From an uncultured Collinsella sp. (GTDB lineage Bacteria > Actinomycetota > Coriobacteriia > Coriobacteriales > Coriobacteriaceae), in assembly GCA_900551975.1 (NCBI GenBank), contig URYA01000057.1:1-8919 (forward strand): a DNA stretch of 8,919 bases. Reading direction: 5' to 3'. The position numbers and the translations under genes were made by a program. Of the stretch, positions 1 to 7,010 are shown piece by piece. The notes beneath the pieces are model-generated. The model saw only the letters and a program-made list of their open reading frames with translations, did no database searches and was not told where the DNA came from. Numbering within the stretch: the stretch's first letter is position 1; each line of letters opens with the position of its first letter.

Positions 1-1
1 C

Positions 2-922
2 GCGACGGCTCCGGTCGTGGCCGAGCTTGCCCGCATGTTGCCAATCACTCGCACGGTGGTCGACGAGACGGTGCGCGAGAACCTGCAGCTCGAGGACGAC
101 CGCGACCTTGCGAGCCGCGAGAACCGTTTGGTGTCGATCGTGGCGACGGGGGAGAAGACCGTCATTTACGTCAATTCGCGTGACCAGTCCGTGGCGCTCG
201 CCAAGACACTACGCAAACGCGTTCCCGACTGTGCGACCCGTATCGCGTTCTATAACGCTGGCCTTACGCGCACCGACCGCCATCGCGTAGAGGAGGCGTT
301 TCGAGACGGCAGCCTCAGCTGCATCGTCTCGACCTCCGCCTTTGGCGAGGGTGTCAACCTGCCCGATATCCGCCATGTCGTGCTCTACCACATGCCGTTT
401 GGCGCCATCGAGTTCAACCAGATGAGCGGCCGCGCCGGTCGCGATGGCCAGCCCGCCGTGATCCATCTACTCTATTCGTCGCGCGACGCCCGCATTAACG
501 AGCGCCTGCTCGACTGCTATGCGCCCGAGCGCGACGAGCTCGTCACGCTCTATCGCGCGCTGCAGACCATGTGGCGCTCCAACCGCGGCAAAACCGGGGA
601 CGATTCCTTTAGCGCGAGCGATATCGACATCGCGCAGATGTGCCTTGCCATCGATGCTCGCACGCCGGTCGACGAGCGTTCGGTGGAAAGCGGCCTGGGA
701 ATCTTCGAAGAGCTTGGTTTTTGTCGCGTTTTGGGGTTTGACGACACTCGTCGCATCGCGATGGCCGAAAACCCCGGCCGCGTGCAATTGAGCAGGTCAA
801 TTCGCTATTTGGAGGGCTTGCGCTCGCGCATGGAGTTCTCGGCTTTCCGGAGCTGGGCGCTCGATTCGTGCGCTTCTGATATGCTAGCCAAAGTTAACCG
901 CCCGATCGTACCGCGGGCCTAG
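2..922 (+). CDS. recJ: RecJ-type exonuclease/RecQ-like helicase fusion, C-terminal part (5'-partial)
   Basis: The frame is open to the left edge, so the real start lies outside the window; 306 residues are visible. They begin in a 'TA-TAP' stretch like helicase motif III. Then come motif IV (TVIYVNSRDQS, about residues 53-63), motif V (STSAFGEGVNLPDI, 110-123) and motif VI (QMSGRAGRDG, 140-149), the second RecA-like lobe of a RecQ-type SF2 helicase. The RQC zinc domain and HRDC domain of classical RecQ are absent. Residues ~170-306 (P-RDELVTLYRAL, a winged-helix-like stretch with IFEELGF, then SIRYLEGL) instead resemble the C-terminal domain of Gram-positive RecJ. RecJ degrades single-stranded DNA 5' to 3' in recombination and mismatch repair. 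recJ lies near rel in many Gram-positives, which supports the fusion reading. The DHH nuclease domains themselves are not visible; a stand-alone RecQ-like helicase is the alternative. The stop TAG is 15 nt before rel, so the two may be cotranscribed. Confidence 0.72.
   Translation, partial: ATAPVVAELARMLPITRTVVDETVRENLQLEDDRDLASRENRLVSIVATGEKTVIYVNSRDQSVALAKTLRKRVPDCATRIAFYNAGLTRTDRHRVEEAFRDGSLSCIVSTSAFGEGVNLPDIRHVVLYHMPFGAIEFNQMSGRAGRDGQPAVIHLLYSSRDARINERLLDCYAPERDELVTLYRALQTMWRSNRGKTGDDSFSASDIDIAQMCLAIDARTPVDERSVESGLGIFEELGFCRVLGFDDTRRIAMAENPGRVQLSRSIRYLEGLRSRMEFSAFRSWALDSCASDMLAKVNRPIVPRA
877..885 (+). promoter_or_regulatory. Possible extended -10 promoter for rel
   Basis: TGATATGCT inside the last codons of the upstream gene fits an extended -10 element (TGn followed by TATGCT). 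No convincing -35 box lies 16-18 bp upstream. Transcription would start near 892, leaving a leader of about 45 nt before rel. It would allow rel expression independent of the upstream gene, but a chance match within coding sequence is quite possible. Confidence 0.25.
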
Positions 923-937
923 GGGAAGGGGACCTCG

Positions 938-3298
938 ATGGATGCCGCAGCCCGTACCGCCCATGATTCCACCCTCCAGCCTTTTTCGGAGATGGAGCAC
1001 TATAAGCATGCCGATGAGCTGCCGCCCGAGATTATGGCGGACAGCTACGACAAGCTGGAGCGCTTGTGCCTCAAATATATGAATGAGGACGACTTTTCTA
1101 AGGTTGACCAGGCCTACTGCTTTGCCGCCGAGAAGCACTGCAACCAAAAGCGCCGCTCGGGCGAGATGTACATTAACCATCCCGTCGAGGTTGCCATCAT
1201 TTTGGCCGATCTCAAGATGGACTGCGATGTGGTGTGTGCCGCGCTGCTGCACGATACCGTCGAGGATACCGAGACCTCGCTCACCGATGTTTCCGGCCTG
1301 TTTGGCGATACGGTGGCCGAGCTCGTCGATGGCGTGACCAAGCTCACTAACATCGAAGTCGACAGCATGGACGAGAAGCAGGCGCTCACGCTGCGCAAGA
1401 TGTTCCTCGCCATGTCCAAGGACATTCGCGTCATCATCGTTAAACTTGCCGATCGTCTGCACAACATGCGAACGCTGGCAGCCCTGCGCGAGGATCGTCG
1501 CCTGTTTAAGGCTCGCGAGACCATGGACGTGTACGCGCCCTTGGCCGACCGCCTGGGCATGAGCTCTATTAAGTGGGAGCTCGAGGACCTGTCCTTCTTC
1601 TACCTGGAGCCCGATGCCTACCAGCGCATCGCGCGTATGGTAGCTGAGTCGCGCGAGGTCCGCGAACGCTACCTTGCCGAGACCATCAAGACGCTTACCG
1701 ATGAGCTCAACCGCATTGGTCTGGAGGACTTCCAGATCAACGGCCGCTCCAAGCACTATTGGTCCATCTACCAAAAGATGAAGCGCAAGGGCAAGGAGTT
1801 CTCCGAGATCTACGACCTGGTGGCGCTGCGCGTTATTACCCATTCGGTGCGCGATTGCTACTCCACGCTCGGTGCGGTGCATACGCTGTGGCACCCTATG
1901 CCTGGTCGCTTTAAAGACTATATCGCCATGCCTAAGGTCAATAACTACCAGTCGCTCCACACGACGGTCATCGGCCCTACGGCTCGTCCGCTCGAGATTC
2001 AGATTCGAACCTACGAGATGCATGAGCAGGCCGAGTACGGCATTGCCGCCCACTGGCTATATAAGAAGTCGGGCGGATCGTCTGCTTCCAAGACCAATGA
2101 CGCTCAACGTTTGGACGACCAGATCAACTGGCTCAAGCATTCGCTCGATTGGGCAGCTTCCGACGAGATCACCGATGCCAAGGAATACCTGCACTCGCTG
2201 AAGGTCGATCTGTTCGATCAGGAGATCTTTGTCTTCACGCCCAAAGGCGAGGTCATGGCGCTTCGTGCCGGCTCCACGCCGCTCGACTTTGCCTATGCCG
2301 TTCACACCGAGGTGGGAAACCACTGCGTCGGCGCCAAAATCAACGGTGCGGTGGCTCCGCTCACGCACGAGATCAAGACGGGCGACCGCGTTGAAATCCT
2401 GACTAACAAGAGTTCCAAGCCGTCGCGCGATTGGCTCAAGATCGTTAAGACACCTTCCGCCAAGTCAAAGATCCGCCGCTATTTTGCCGCTGCGACCAAG
2501 GACGACGACGCTGCCGCCGGTCGCGATATGCTGGCCAAGGACCTGCGTAAGCGTGGCTATGGCATTTCTACGCCGCGTTCGACGCGTGCACTCAACGCCG
2601 TGGCGGAGCAGTTTAACTTCAAGCAGCCCGAGGACCTGTTTGCCGCCGTCGGTGCCGGCAAGGTTGCCCCGCGCGCTGTGGGCAATAAGGTCGAGCAAAT
2701 CTTGGACCCCAAGCCCGAGGAACAGCTCACCAAGGCCGAGGCTATCGCCGAGGTCGTGAAGCAGCCCGCTCGCGGCTCCAACCGCAAGCCGCAAAAGCGC
2801 GGCAAGAGCGCCAGTAACGGCATTATCGTCAAGGGCGAGAGCAACAGCGGCCTGCTGGTCCGTCTGGCTCATTGCTGCAACCCCGTGACGGGCGACGACA
2901 TCGTCGGCTTCATCACGCGCGGTCGCGGCGTTTCGGTGCATCGCGCCAACTGCCCTAACGTCAAGGGTCTTATGGAACATCCCGAGCGCATGATCGATGT
3001 GGAGTGGGACGGCGCTGCCGACACCCTCTTCCAGATCGAGATCGTGGTCGAGTGCCTGGACCGCATGGGCCTGCTCAAGGATGTCACCATTGCCATTGGC
3101 GATGCGGGCGGTAATATCCTTTCTGCCGCCACGTCGACCAACCGCGAGGGCATTGCAACCCTGCGCTTTATGGTCGAGATCTCGGACGCGAGTGGTCTGG
3201 ATCCGCTGCTGGCCTCTATCAGCAGCGTTGACTCGGTCTACGACGCTCGTCGTCTTATGCCCGGCGAGGGTGGAGCCCAGCTTAAGCGCCGTGTGTAG
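938..3298 (+). CDS. rel: Bifunctional (p)ppGpp synthetase/hydrolase Rel (RelA/SpoT family)
   Basis: Cytoplasmic enzyme of the stringent response that makes (p)ppGpp from ATP and GTP/GDP on stalled ribosomes and hydrolyses it again. At 786 aa it is of usual length for a long RSH protein. The hydrolase domain comes first, with the HD pair at 105-106 and ED at 109-110 (LLHDTVED). The synthetase domain follows (GRSKHYWSIYQKM from 269), with R-F-K-D at 324-327. That R-x-K-D form is typical of bifunctional Rel/SpoT, whereas hydrolase-dead RelA has E-x-D-D. Next are a TGS domain (~427-490), a helical region, a conserved-cysteine zinc-finger-like segment (C646, C647 and a later Cys in HRANC) and a C-terminal ACT domain (~697-775). 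The ATG has a G-rich ribosome binding site (GGGGAAGGGG) ending 6 nt upstream. Both catalytic sites look intact. It probably follows the recJ-like gene in one transcript, and a strong hairpin ends the unit. Confidence 0.96.
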   Translation: MDAAARTAHDSTLQPFSEMEHYKHADELPPEIMADSYDKLERLCLKYMNEDDFSKVDQAYCFAAEKHCNQKRRSGEMYINHPVEVAIILADLKMDCDVVCAALLHDTVEDTETSLTDVSGLFGDTVAELVDGVTKLTNIEVDSMDEKQALTLRKMFLAMSKDIRVIIVKLADRLHNMRTLAALREDRRLFKARETMDVYAPLADRLGMSSIKWELEDLSFFYLEPDAYQRIARMVAESREVRERYLAETIKTLTDELNRIGLEDFQINGRSKHYWSIYQKMKRKGKEFSEIYDLVALRVITHSVRDCYSTLGAVHTLWHPMPGRFKDYIAMPKVNNYQSLHTTVIGPTARPLEIQIRTYEMHEQAEYGIAAHWLYKKSGGSSASKTNDAQRLDDQINWLKHSLDWAASDEITDAKEYLHSLKVDLFDQEIFVFTPKGEVMALRAGSTPLDFAYAVHTEVGNHCVGAKINGAVAPLTHEIKTGDRVEILTNKSSKPSRDWLKIVKTPSAKSKIRRYFAAATKDDDAAAGRDMLAKDLRKRGYGISTPRSTRALNAVAEQFNFKQPEDLFAAVGAGKVAPRAVGNKVEQILDPKPEEQLTKAEAIAEVVKQPARGSNRKPQKRGKSASNGIIVKGESNSGLLVRLAHCCNPVTGDDIVGFITRGRGVSVHRANCPNVKGLMEHPERMIDVEWDGAADTLFQIEIVVECLDRMGLLKDVTIAIGDAGGNILSAATSTNREGIATLRFMVEISDASGLDPLLASISSVDSVYDARRLMPGEGGAQLKRRV

Positions 3299-3331
3299 GT
3301 GCGAGAGCCTCTCAGCATCATAGATATTGGT

Positions 3332-3369
3332 TACGTTCGAGGCATCGTTTGGTGCCTCGAACGTATTTT
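3332..3369 (+). terminator. Intrinsic terminator after rel
   Basis: A perfect 13-bp inverted repeat (TACGTTCGAGGCA at 3332-3344 and its complement at 3353-3365) with an 8-nt loop, followed by TTTT. The T-tract is short, so read-through is possible. The ribosome binding site of the next gene starts only 2 nt later. Confidence 0.82.
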
Positions 3370-3370
3370 A

Positions 3371-3379
3371 GAAGGAGGG
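3371..3379 (+). promoter_or_regulatory. Ribosome binding site that decides the hydrolase start
   Basis: GAAGGAGGG is a near-perfect Shine-Dalgarno sequence. The first in-frame ATG at 3381 would lie almost on top of it. The next ATG at 3387 lies 8 nt after AGGAGG, the normal distance, so I chose 3387. Confidence 0.75.
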
Positions 3380-3386
3380 TATGCGC

Positions 3387-4070
3387 ATGGGCGATATGAC
3401 TTTGGACCTGACACCCCGAGGTGCGGCTTCGATTGAGGCACTCGTCAACGGCCCGATTCAGACCAACAGCTACGCCGTGATTTCGAATGACGAGTGCTTA
3501 ATCGTCGATCCGGCGTGGGAGGGCGAGCGTCTTGTGGAGCATATCCGCACCGCGCATCCCGAGGTGCGCGTACTCGGCTCTGTCTGCACGCACGGTCATG
3601 CCGACCATGTTGGCGGGGTTGCCGGGGTTCGAGCTGTCGTTGGCGACAGCGCACTATATGAGTTGTGCGCTAAGGACGTGACGGTACCTCGCGCAAATAT
3701 CGAGGAGCAGCGCGCCATGTGGGGCATCGAGACGCCCGATCCGGGTGAGCCGACGCGCTTGCTTGCCGAGGGCGATACAATCGAGGTGGGCGACGTCTGC
3801 CTGCAGGTGATCGAGACGCCGGGGCATACGCCGGGCGGCATCGTCCTGTTCGCCGCGACCGAGCAGGGGAACATCGCCTTTGTGGGCGACACGCTTTTCC
3901 CGGGCAGCCACGGTCGTACCGATCTTTCCGGCGGTGACGAGGCGGCGATTATGCGCTCGCTTTCCAAACTTGCCAAGACGCTTCCGCCCGATACCGTTTG
4001 CTTGACGGGCCATGGCGATTCGACCACGATGGCGCGCGAACTTATGCAGAACCCGTTTATGCAGATGTAG
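3387..4070 (+). CDS. Metallo-beta-lactamase-fold hydrolase (glyoxalase II / YcbL-like)
   Basis: A 227-residue soluble protein with no signal peptide. It carries the full two-metal site of the hydroxyacylglutathione-hydrolase-like branch: THGHADH (H69, H71, D73, H74), H147 in ETPGHTPGG, D168 in VGDTLFPGSHGRTD and H209 in TGHGD. The family hydrolyses thioesters such as S-lactoylglutathione or related metabolites; the substrate here cannot be read from sequence. It lacks the C-terminal substrate-binding domain of classical GloB, which points to the small YcbL-like type. A gene of this kind follows rel in several Gram-positives, so the neighbourhood is not unusual. The gene sits directly after the rel terminator with no clear promoter of its own, so it probably depends on read-through or on a weak promoter before the hairpin. 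An alternative start at 3381 adds two residues. Confidence 0.88.
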   Translation: MGDMTLDLTPRGAASIEALVNGPIQTNSYAVISNDECLIVDPAWEGERLVEHIRTAHPEVRVLGSVCTHGHADHVGGVAGVRAVVGDSALYELCAKDVTVPRANIEEQRAMWGIETPDPGEPTRLLAEGDTIEVGDVCLQVIETPGHTPGGIVLFAATEQGNIAFVGDTLFPGSHGRTDLSGGDEAAIMRSLSKLAKTLPPDTVCLTGHGDSTTMARELMQNPFMQM

Positions 4071-4196
4071 GCTCGAAGCCGTCTTTCGAACCACGAAGAC
4101 CGCTCAATCGTCAAGCTATTTTCCCCAGTGGGTCGATTCTGTGGGGCAAACGGTCAAAATTTGTCCAATCGGATGGTATTCGTGAACAAACGAACG

Positions 4197-4224
4197 TTTA
4201 TGCTCGGGTATGTCGTGGTAAAAT
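4197..4224 (+). promoter_or_regulatory. Promoter of fba (extended -10)
   Basis: TGGTAAAAT at 4216-4224 is an extended -10 element. The -35 region (TTTATG, 4197-4202, 16-bp spacer) is weak. The start would be near 4231, giving a leader of roughly 34 nt. Upstream, 4071-4196 holds no gene and no good terminator; an imperfect TTTGTCC/GAACAAA inverted pair (4160-4190) just before the promoter could be an operator. Confidence 0.5.
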
Positions 4225-4250
4225 CTCAGGCGTTATCGGAGCAACCTTAC

Positions 4251-4256
4251 AGGAGG
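4251..4256 (+). promoter_or_regulatory. Ribosome binding site that decides the fba start
   Basis: A perfect AGGAGG lies 8 nt before the ATG at 4265. The reading frame is open much further upstream (to 3998), but that extension overlaps the hydrolase gene and the promoter, and it precedes the conserved aldolase N-terminus MLVNAADML. Confidence 0.85.
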
Positions 4257-4264
4257 TTTCTTTT

Positions 4265-5131
4265 ATGCTCGTCAACGCAGCAGACATGCTCAAGAAGGCC
4301 GAGGCCGGCAAGTACGCTCTCGGTGCCTTCAACACCAACAACCTCGAGTGGACCCTGGCTATTCTCCAGGCCGCCGAGGAGGCCAAGTCTCCGCTGATCC
4401 TTCAGTGCACCGCTGGTGCCGCTAAGTGGATGGGCGGTTTCAAGGTCTGCGCCGACATGGTCAAGGCTGCCGTCGAGGCCACGGGCGTTACCGTTCCCGT
4501 CGCCCTTCACCTCGATCACGGTTCTTACGAGGACTGCTTCAAGTGCATCGAGGCCGGCTTCACGTCCATCATGTATGACGGCTCTCACGAGGAGACCTTC
4601 CAGCTTAACCTCGACCGCACCAAGGAGCTCGTTGAGCTTGCCCACTCCAAGGGCATGTCCATCGAGGCCGAGGTCGGCGGCATCGGCGGCACCGAGGACG
4701 GCGTGACCTCCAACGGAGAGCTCGCTGACCCCGCTGAGTGCAAGCAGATTGCTGACCTGGGCGTCGACTTCCTCGCCTGCGGTATCGGCAACATCCACGG
4801 CGTGTATCCCGCCGACTGGGCTGGCCTTTCCTTCGAGCGTCTGGGCGAGATCAAGGCCGAGACCGGCGACCTGCCCCTCGTTCTGCACGGTGGCACCGGC
4901 ATCCCCGAGGATCAGATCAAGAAGGCCATCTCCCTGGGTATCTCCAAGATCAACGTCAACACCGACCTGCAGCTCGTCTTCGCCAAGGGCGTTCGCGAGT
5001 ACATCGAGGCTGGCAAGGATCAGCAGGGCAAGGGCTTTGACCCCCGCAAGCTCCTCAAGCCTGGTCGCGACAACATCGTTGCCCGCACCAAGGAGCTCAT
5101 GGAGGAGTTTGGCTCCGTCAACAAGGCGTAA
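4265..5131 (+). CDS. fba: Class II fructose-1,6-bisphosphate aldolase
   Basis: Zinc-dependent aldolase of glycolysis and gluconeogenesis, cleaving fructose 1,6-bisphosphate to dihydroxyacetone phosphate and glyceraldehyde 3-phosphate in the cytoplasm. The 288-aa product has the length of the Bacillus FbaA-type class II enzymes. LHLDHGSYEDC carries the presumed catalytic Asp84 and zinc ligand His85. The other zinc ligands are His178 (GIGNIHGVYP) and His208 (LHGGTGIPE). SIEAEVGGIGGTEDG is the usual glycine-rich active-site loop, and NVNTDLQ near residues 232-238 binds substrate phosphate. Tagatose-bisphosphate or ketose-bisphosphate aldolases of the same family are close relatives, but a strong promoter/RBS and extreme C-ending codon bias (AAC, ATC, CTC, AAG) fit a highly expressed glycolytic enzyme. 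It appears to be a monocistronic unit with its own promoter and a terminator about 180 bp downstream. Confidence 0.95.
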   Translation: MLVNAADMLKKAEAGKYALGAFNTNNLEWTLAILQAAEEAKSPLILQCTAGAAKWMGGFKVCADMVKAAVEATGVTVPVALHLDHGSYEDCFKCIEAGFTSIMYDGSHEETFQLNLDRTKELVELAHSKGMSIEAEVGGIGGTEDGVTSNGELADPAECKQIADLGVDFLACGIGNIHGVYPADWAGLSFERLGEIKAETGDLPLVLHGGTGIPEDQIKKAISLGISKINVNTDLQLVFAKGVREYIEAGKDQQGKGFDPRKLLKPGRDNIVARTKELMEEFGSVNKA

Positions 5132-5262
5132 GTAGCGGTTTAACTTTCCCGTCGGAGGCCCCGTTCACCCTACGCTTCTCCCTTGCGCTCACCTGGCTTT
5201 GCCAGAAGTCGCGCAATGGGAAAAGCTTCGGGTGAACGGGGCCTCCTTCGTTAACTCGCTAC
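5132..5262 (+). repeat. 131-bp imperfect inverted repeat directly after fba
   Basis: The element starts at the base after the fba stop codon. Outermost arms are GTAGCG (5132-5137) and CGCTAC (5257-5262), continued by GTTTAAC and GTTAAC. A perfect 17-bp arm follows (GGAGGCCCCGTTCACCC at 5154-5170 against 5230-5246). Inside it GCTT/AAGC, TCCC/GGGA and TTGCGC/GCGCAA pair, and the tip is CTGGC-TTT-GCCAG (5193-5205). No T-tract follows, so it is not a classic terminator. It could be a small non-autonomous palindromic element (MITE- or REP-like), an RNA-stabilising 3' structure or an unusual terminator. Confidence 0.8.
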
Positions 5263-5312
5263 AGGGTTACTGGGCTGAATTCATTTTTTGACTACCGCTC
5301 GGCGGTGTTGAT

Positions 5313-5339
5313 GGCTCCCTTGTTGGGGCTTTCTTTTTT
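5313..5339 (+). terminator. Intrinsic terminator of fba
   Basis: A 5-6 bp hairpin (GGCTCC, loop CTTGTT, GGGGCT, with G-U pairs) is followed by a T-rich run, TTTCTTTTTT. It sits 180 bp after the fba stop, beyond the large inverted repeat. Confidence 0.65.
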
Positions 5340-5352
5340 ATCTCGCTACAAT
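5323..5352 (+). promoter_or_regulatory. Promoter of the transglutaminase-like gene
   Basis: The -35 TTGGGG (5323-5328) lies within the terminator stem, and the -10 TACAAT (5347-5352) follows an 18-bp spacer. The start near 5359 gives a 28-nt leader to the ATG at 5387. The position of the -10 argues against the earlier in-frame ATG at 5351, which lies inside it. Confidence 0.55.
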
Positions 5353-5386
5353 GGGCTTCAAGAGTTCTAATGACTTGGAGTTTGGT

Positions 5387-6820
5387 ATGGCTGTTATTAA
5401 TGTGCTGCCTTCGGATGGGAAGGTTATTGACGAGGGGCCGGTTGGTTGCTCTGTTGATGTTTGCAATGATGACTTCCGTTTTCTAGATATTGGCTTGCCA
5501 CCCGAGATCCTGCGTTTAAAGGATGCGGGGTATCTTTCGCAGGCTATTGAGGCTTGCGACCGCCTACTTGCCCAAAATCCCGATCCCTCGCTTGCTGCCT
5601 GCGTTCGTGCCGAGCGGTATCGCATGATCGAGACGCCGCTTCATTTTTCGGTGTCGCGCGATCGAGCTATTGCGATGATTCGCGAGGAGTGGCCTGAGTT
5701 TACCGAGGAGCAGTTTAACGATCTGATTGACCGTAAGCGTATTGACTGGCGCTTTATCGACGGGGAGCTGTTCGTTCTCGACAACTTCCTCGATTCGCTT
5801 CGCGTATATCCCAAAGAGGTTCCCGGCATGCGTCCCGATCCTACGGACGGAATTGCACTGCGCAACGAAATGCTCAAGGAGATGGGGTCGCAAAACGGAT
5901 TGGCTCGCGTCATTACGCTTAAAGCATCTGTGTCTGTCCCCGGCGCTCTAGAGGGGGAGACCGTTCGCGCTTGGCTTCCCGTTGCCGCCACCTGCCACCA
6001 GCAGTCTCGTGTCGAGATTCTCGACATGACGCCGGAGGGTGCTGTTGCTCCCGCGAACGCTTCGGCGCGTACCGCCTCGTGGTCTTCTTCGAGTGAACGC
6101 TCATTCTCGGTGACCTATCGTTATCACATCGGTGCTGCTTATTGTGATGTCTACGGTGGCACACTTCCGGTTCATCCGCGTATGGACGCGCCTCTGCCCG
6201 AGGATATTTCCGAGGACCGTCCGCACATTGCATTCACGCCGTATCTGCAGCAGCTGACGGCCGGTGTTGTTGACGGACTCGAGGATCCGCTCGATCGCGC
6301 TCGTGCTATCTATGATTATCTGACGCAGCATATCGACTATCGCTATCAGCCGCCGTACTTGCTTTTGGGATCTATTGCCGATGACTGCGCGCATTCGCTC
6401 CGCGGCGATTGCGGCGTTATGACGCTCACGTTTATCACCATGTGCCGTATCGCGGGCGTGCCTGCCCGTTGGCAGAGCGGCCTGTACGTTGCGCCCGATT
6501 CGGTGGGGTCGCACGACTGGGCAGAGTTCTATACGCCGCAGACCGGTTGGCTCAACGCCGACGTGTCATTTGGATCTTCTGCTCACAGGATGGGGGAGGA
6601 GTGGCGCCGCCGTCACTACTTTGGCAATCTCGACCCATGGCGTATGGTGGCCAACAATCGATTCCAGGCAGAGTTTGAGCCCTCTTTCGACGGCATGCGC
6701 GAGGACCCTTACGATAACCAGATGGGTGAGGCTTCGGTCGACGGTCGCGGATGCCGTCAGCGCGAGATGCTACGCACGGTCGAACTCATCGAAATGCTCG
6801 AAGTTCCATTTTCGGACTAA
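5387..6820 (+). CDS. Transglutaminase-like (papain-fold) domain protein of unknown function
   Basis: 477 residues, no signal peptide or membrane segment, so probably cytoplasmic. The C-terminal half is a transglutaminase-like domain with an apparently complete Cys-His-Asp triad: Cys342 in RGDCGVMTLTFITM, His376 in SHDWAEFY and Asp392 in GWLNADVSFG. Such domains act as proteases, amidases or cross-linking enzymes; the substrate is unknown. Residues ~35-140 are helical (LPPEILRLKDAGYLSQAIEACDRL resembles a TPR-like helix pair), with a WRFIDGELFVLDNF segment. Residues ~170-270 look like a beta-rich domain, as often precedes this fold. I chose 5387 because TTGGAG ends 6 nt upstream and the promoter -10 overlaps the earlier ATG. 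Codon use is less biased (many GTT, GAT, TTT, ATT codons) than in fba or the ribosomal genes, which fits low expression. It appears to be transcribed alone; the tRNA gene begins 39 nt after the stop. Confidence 0.8.
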   Translation: MAVINVLPSDGKVIDEGPVGCSVDVCNDDFRFLDIGLPPEILRLKDAGYLSQAIEACDRLLAQNPDPSLAACVRAERYRMIETPLHFSVSRDRAIAMIREEWPEFTEEQFNDLIDRKRIDWRFIDGELFVLDNFLDSLRVYPKEVPGMRPDPTDGIALRNEMLKEMGSQNGLARVITLKASVSVPGALEGETVRAWLPVAATCHQQSRVEILDMTPEGAVAPANASARTASWSSSSERSFSVTYRYHIGAAYCDVYGGTLPVHPRMDAPLPEDISEDRPHIAFTPYLQQLTAGVVDGLEDPLDRARAIYDYLTQHIDYRYQPPYLLLGSIADDCAHSLRGDCGVMTLTFITMCRIAGVPARWQSGLYVAPDSVGSHDWAEFYTPQTGWLNADVSFGSSAHRMGEEWRRRHYFGNLDPWRMVANNRFQAEFEPSFDGMREDPYDNQMGEASVDGRGCRQREMLRTVELIEMLEVPFSD

Positions 6821-6833
6821 TCGGTAGAAAGCT

Positions 6834-6843
6834 GTGATAAACT
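6834..6843 (+). promoter_or_regulatory. Possible promoter of tRNA-Leu
   Basis: GTGATAAACT just before the tRNA includes a -10-like TAAACT (6838-6843), placing the start some 10 nt before the mature tRNA. No -35 box with normal spacing is visible (TTCGGA at 6811 is too far), so the call is weak; read-through from the preceding gene is the alternative. Confidence 0.35.
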
Positions 6844-6859
6844 AACTCACGCATTGCGT

Positions 6860-6946
6860 GCCCGAGTGGCGGAATTGGCAGACGCAGTGGACTCAAAATC
6901 CACCGTTGGCAACAACGTGCGAGTTCGAGTCTCGCCTCGGGCACCA
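6860..6946 (+). tRNA. tRNA-Leu (anticodon CAA)
   Basis: A complete class II tRNA with encoded CCA. The acceptor stem GCCCGAG (6860-6866) pairs with CTCGGGC (6936-6942), followed by discriminator A and CCA. The anticodon stem GTGGA/TCCAC encloses the loop CTCAAAA, so the anticodon at 6894-6896 is CAA, reading UUG. A long variable arm (around GTTGGCAACAAC) is typical of leucine tRNA. The T arm is GCGAG-TTCGAGT-CTCGC. All stems are intact. A 31-bp exact copy of its 3' end lies 184 bp downstream. Confidence 0.96.
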
Positions 6947-6954
6947 TACATGCA
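6924..6954 (+). repeat. 31-bp direct repeat, copy 1 (tRNA-Leu 3' end and flank)
   Basis: This stretch runs from the T loop through the 3' CCA and 8 bases beyond. It is identical to 7108-7138. It is the attL-like partner if the repeat marks an integration site. Confidence 0.9.
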
Positions 6955-6965
6955 AGTGAGCGTTC

Positions 6966-6988
6966 AAGGGGGTCAAGGCCCCCTTTTT
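6966..6988 (+). terminator. Intrinsic terminator of tRNA-Leu
   Basis: AAGGGGG (6966-6972) pairs with CCCCCTT (6979-6985) across a 6-nt loop, and the T run continues to 6988. It lies 20 nt after the tRNA CCA. Confidence 0.88.
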
Positions 6989-7010
6989 CGTGCCGAACTC
7001 GCGTGAGCGC

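Noticed and set aside
884..2053. Long open frame on the - strand (389 codons) opposite rel
   Set aside because: It lies wholly antisense to the conserved HD and synthetase domains of rel, its composition reflects the complementary strand of GC-biased codons, and it shows no domain.
4071..4146. Possible terminator after the hydrolase gene (GGCTCGAA/TTCGAACC and CCCCAG/CTGTGGGG)
   Set aside because: The stems contain mismatches or bulges and no T-tract follows.
3998..4264. N-terminal extension of the aldolase frame by 89 codons
   Set aside because: It overlaps the end of the hydrolase gene and contains the fba promoter and ribosome binding site. The class II aldolase family starts at about 4265.
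5255..5357. Repeated CTCGCTACA (5255-5263 and 5342-5350), each followed by TGGGCT
   Set aside because: It is only 9+6 bp with different spacing. The second copy is explained by the promoter -10 region, and the first may be a decayed duplicate or chance.
5351..5386. Earlier ATG (5351) for the transglutaminase-like gene
   Set aside because: It lies inside the -10 box TACAAT and has no ribosome binding site, whereas ATG 5387 has GGAG 6 nt upstream.
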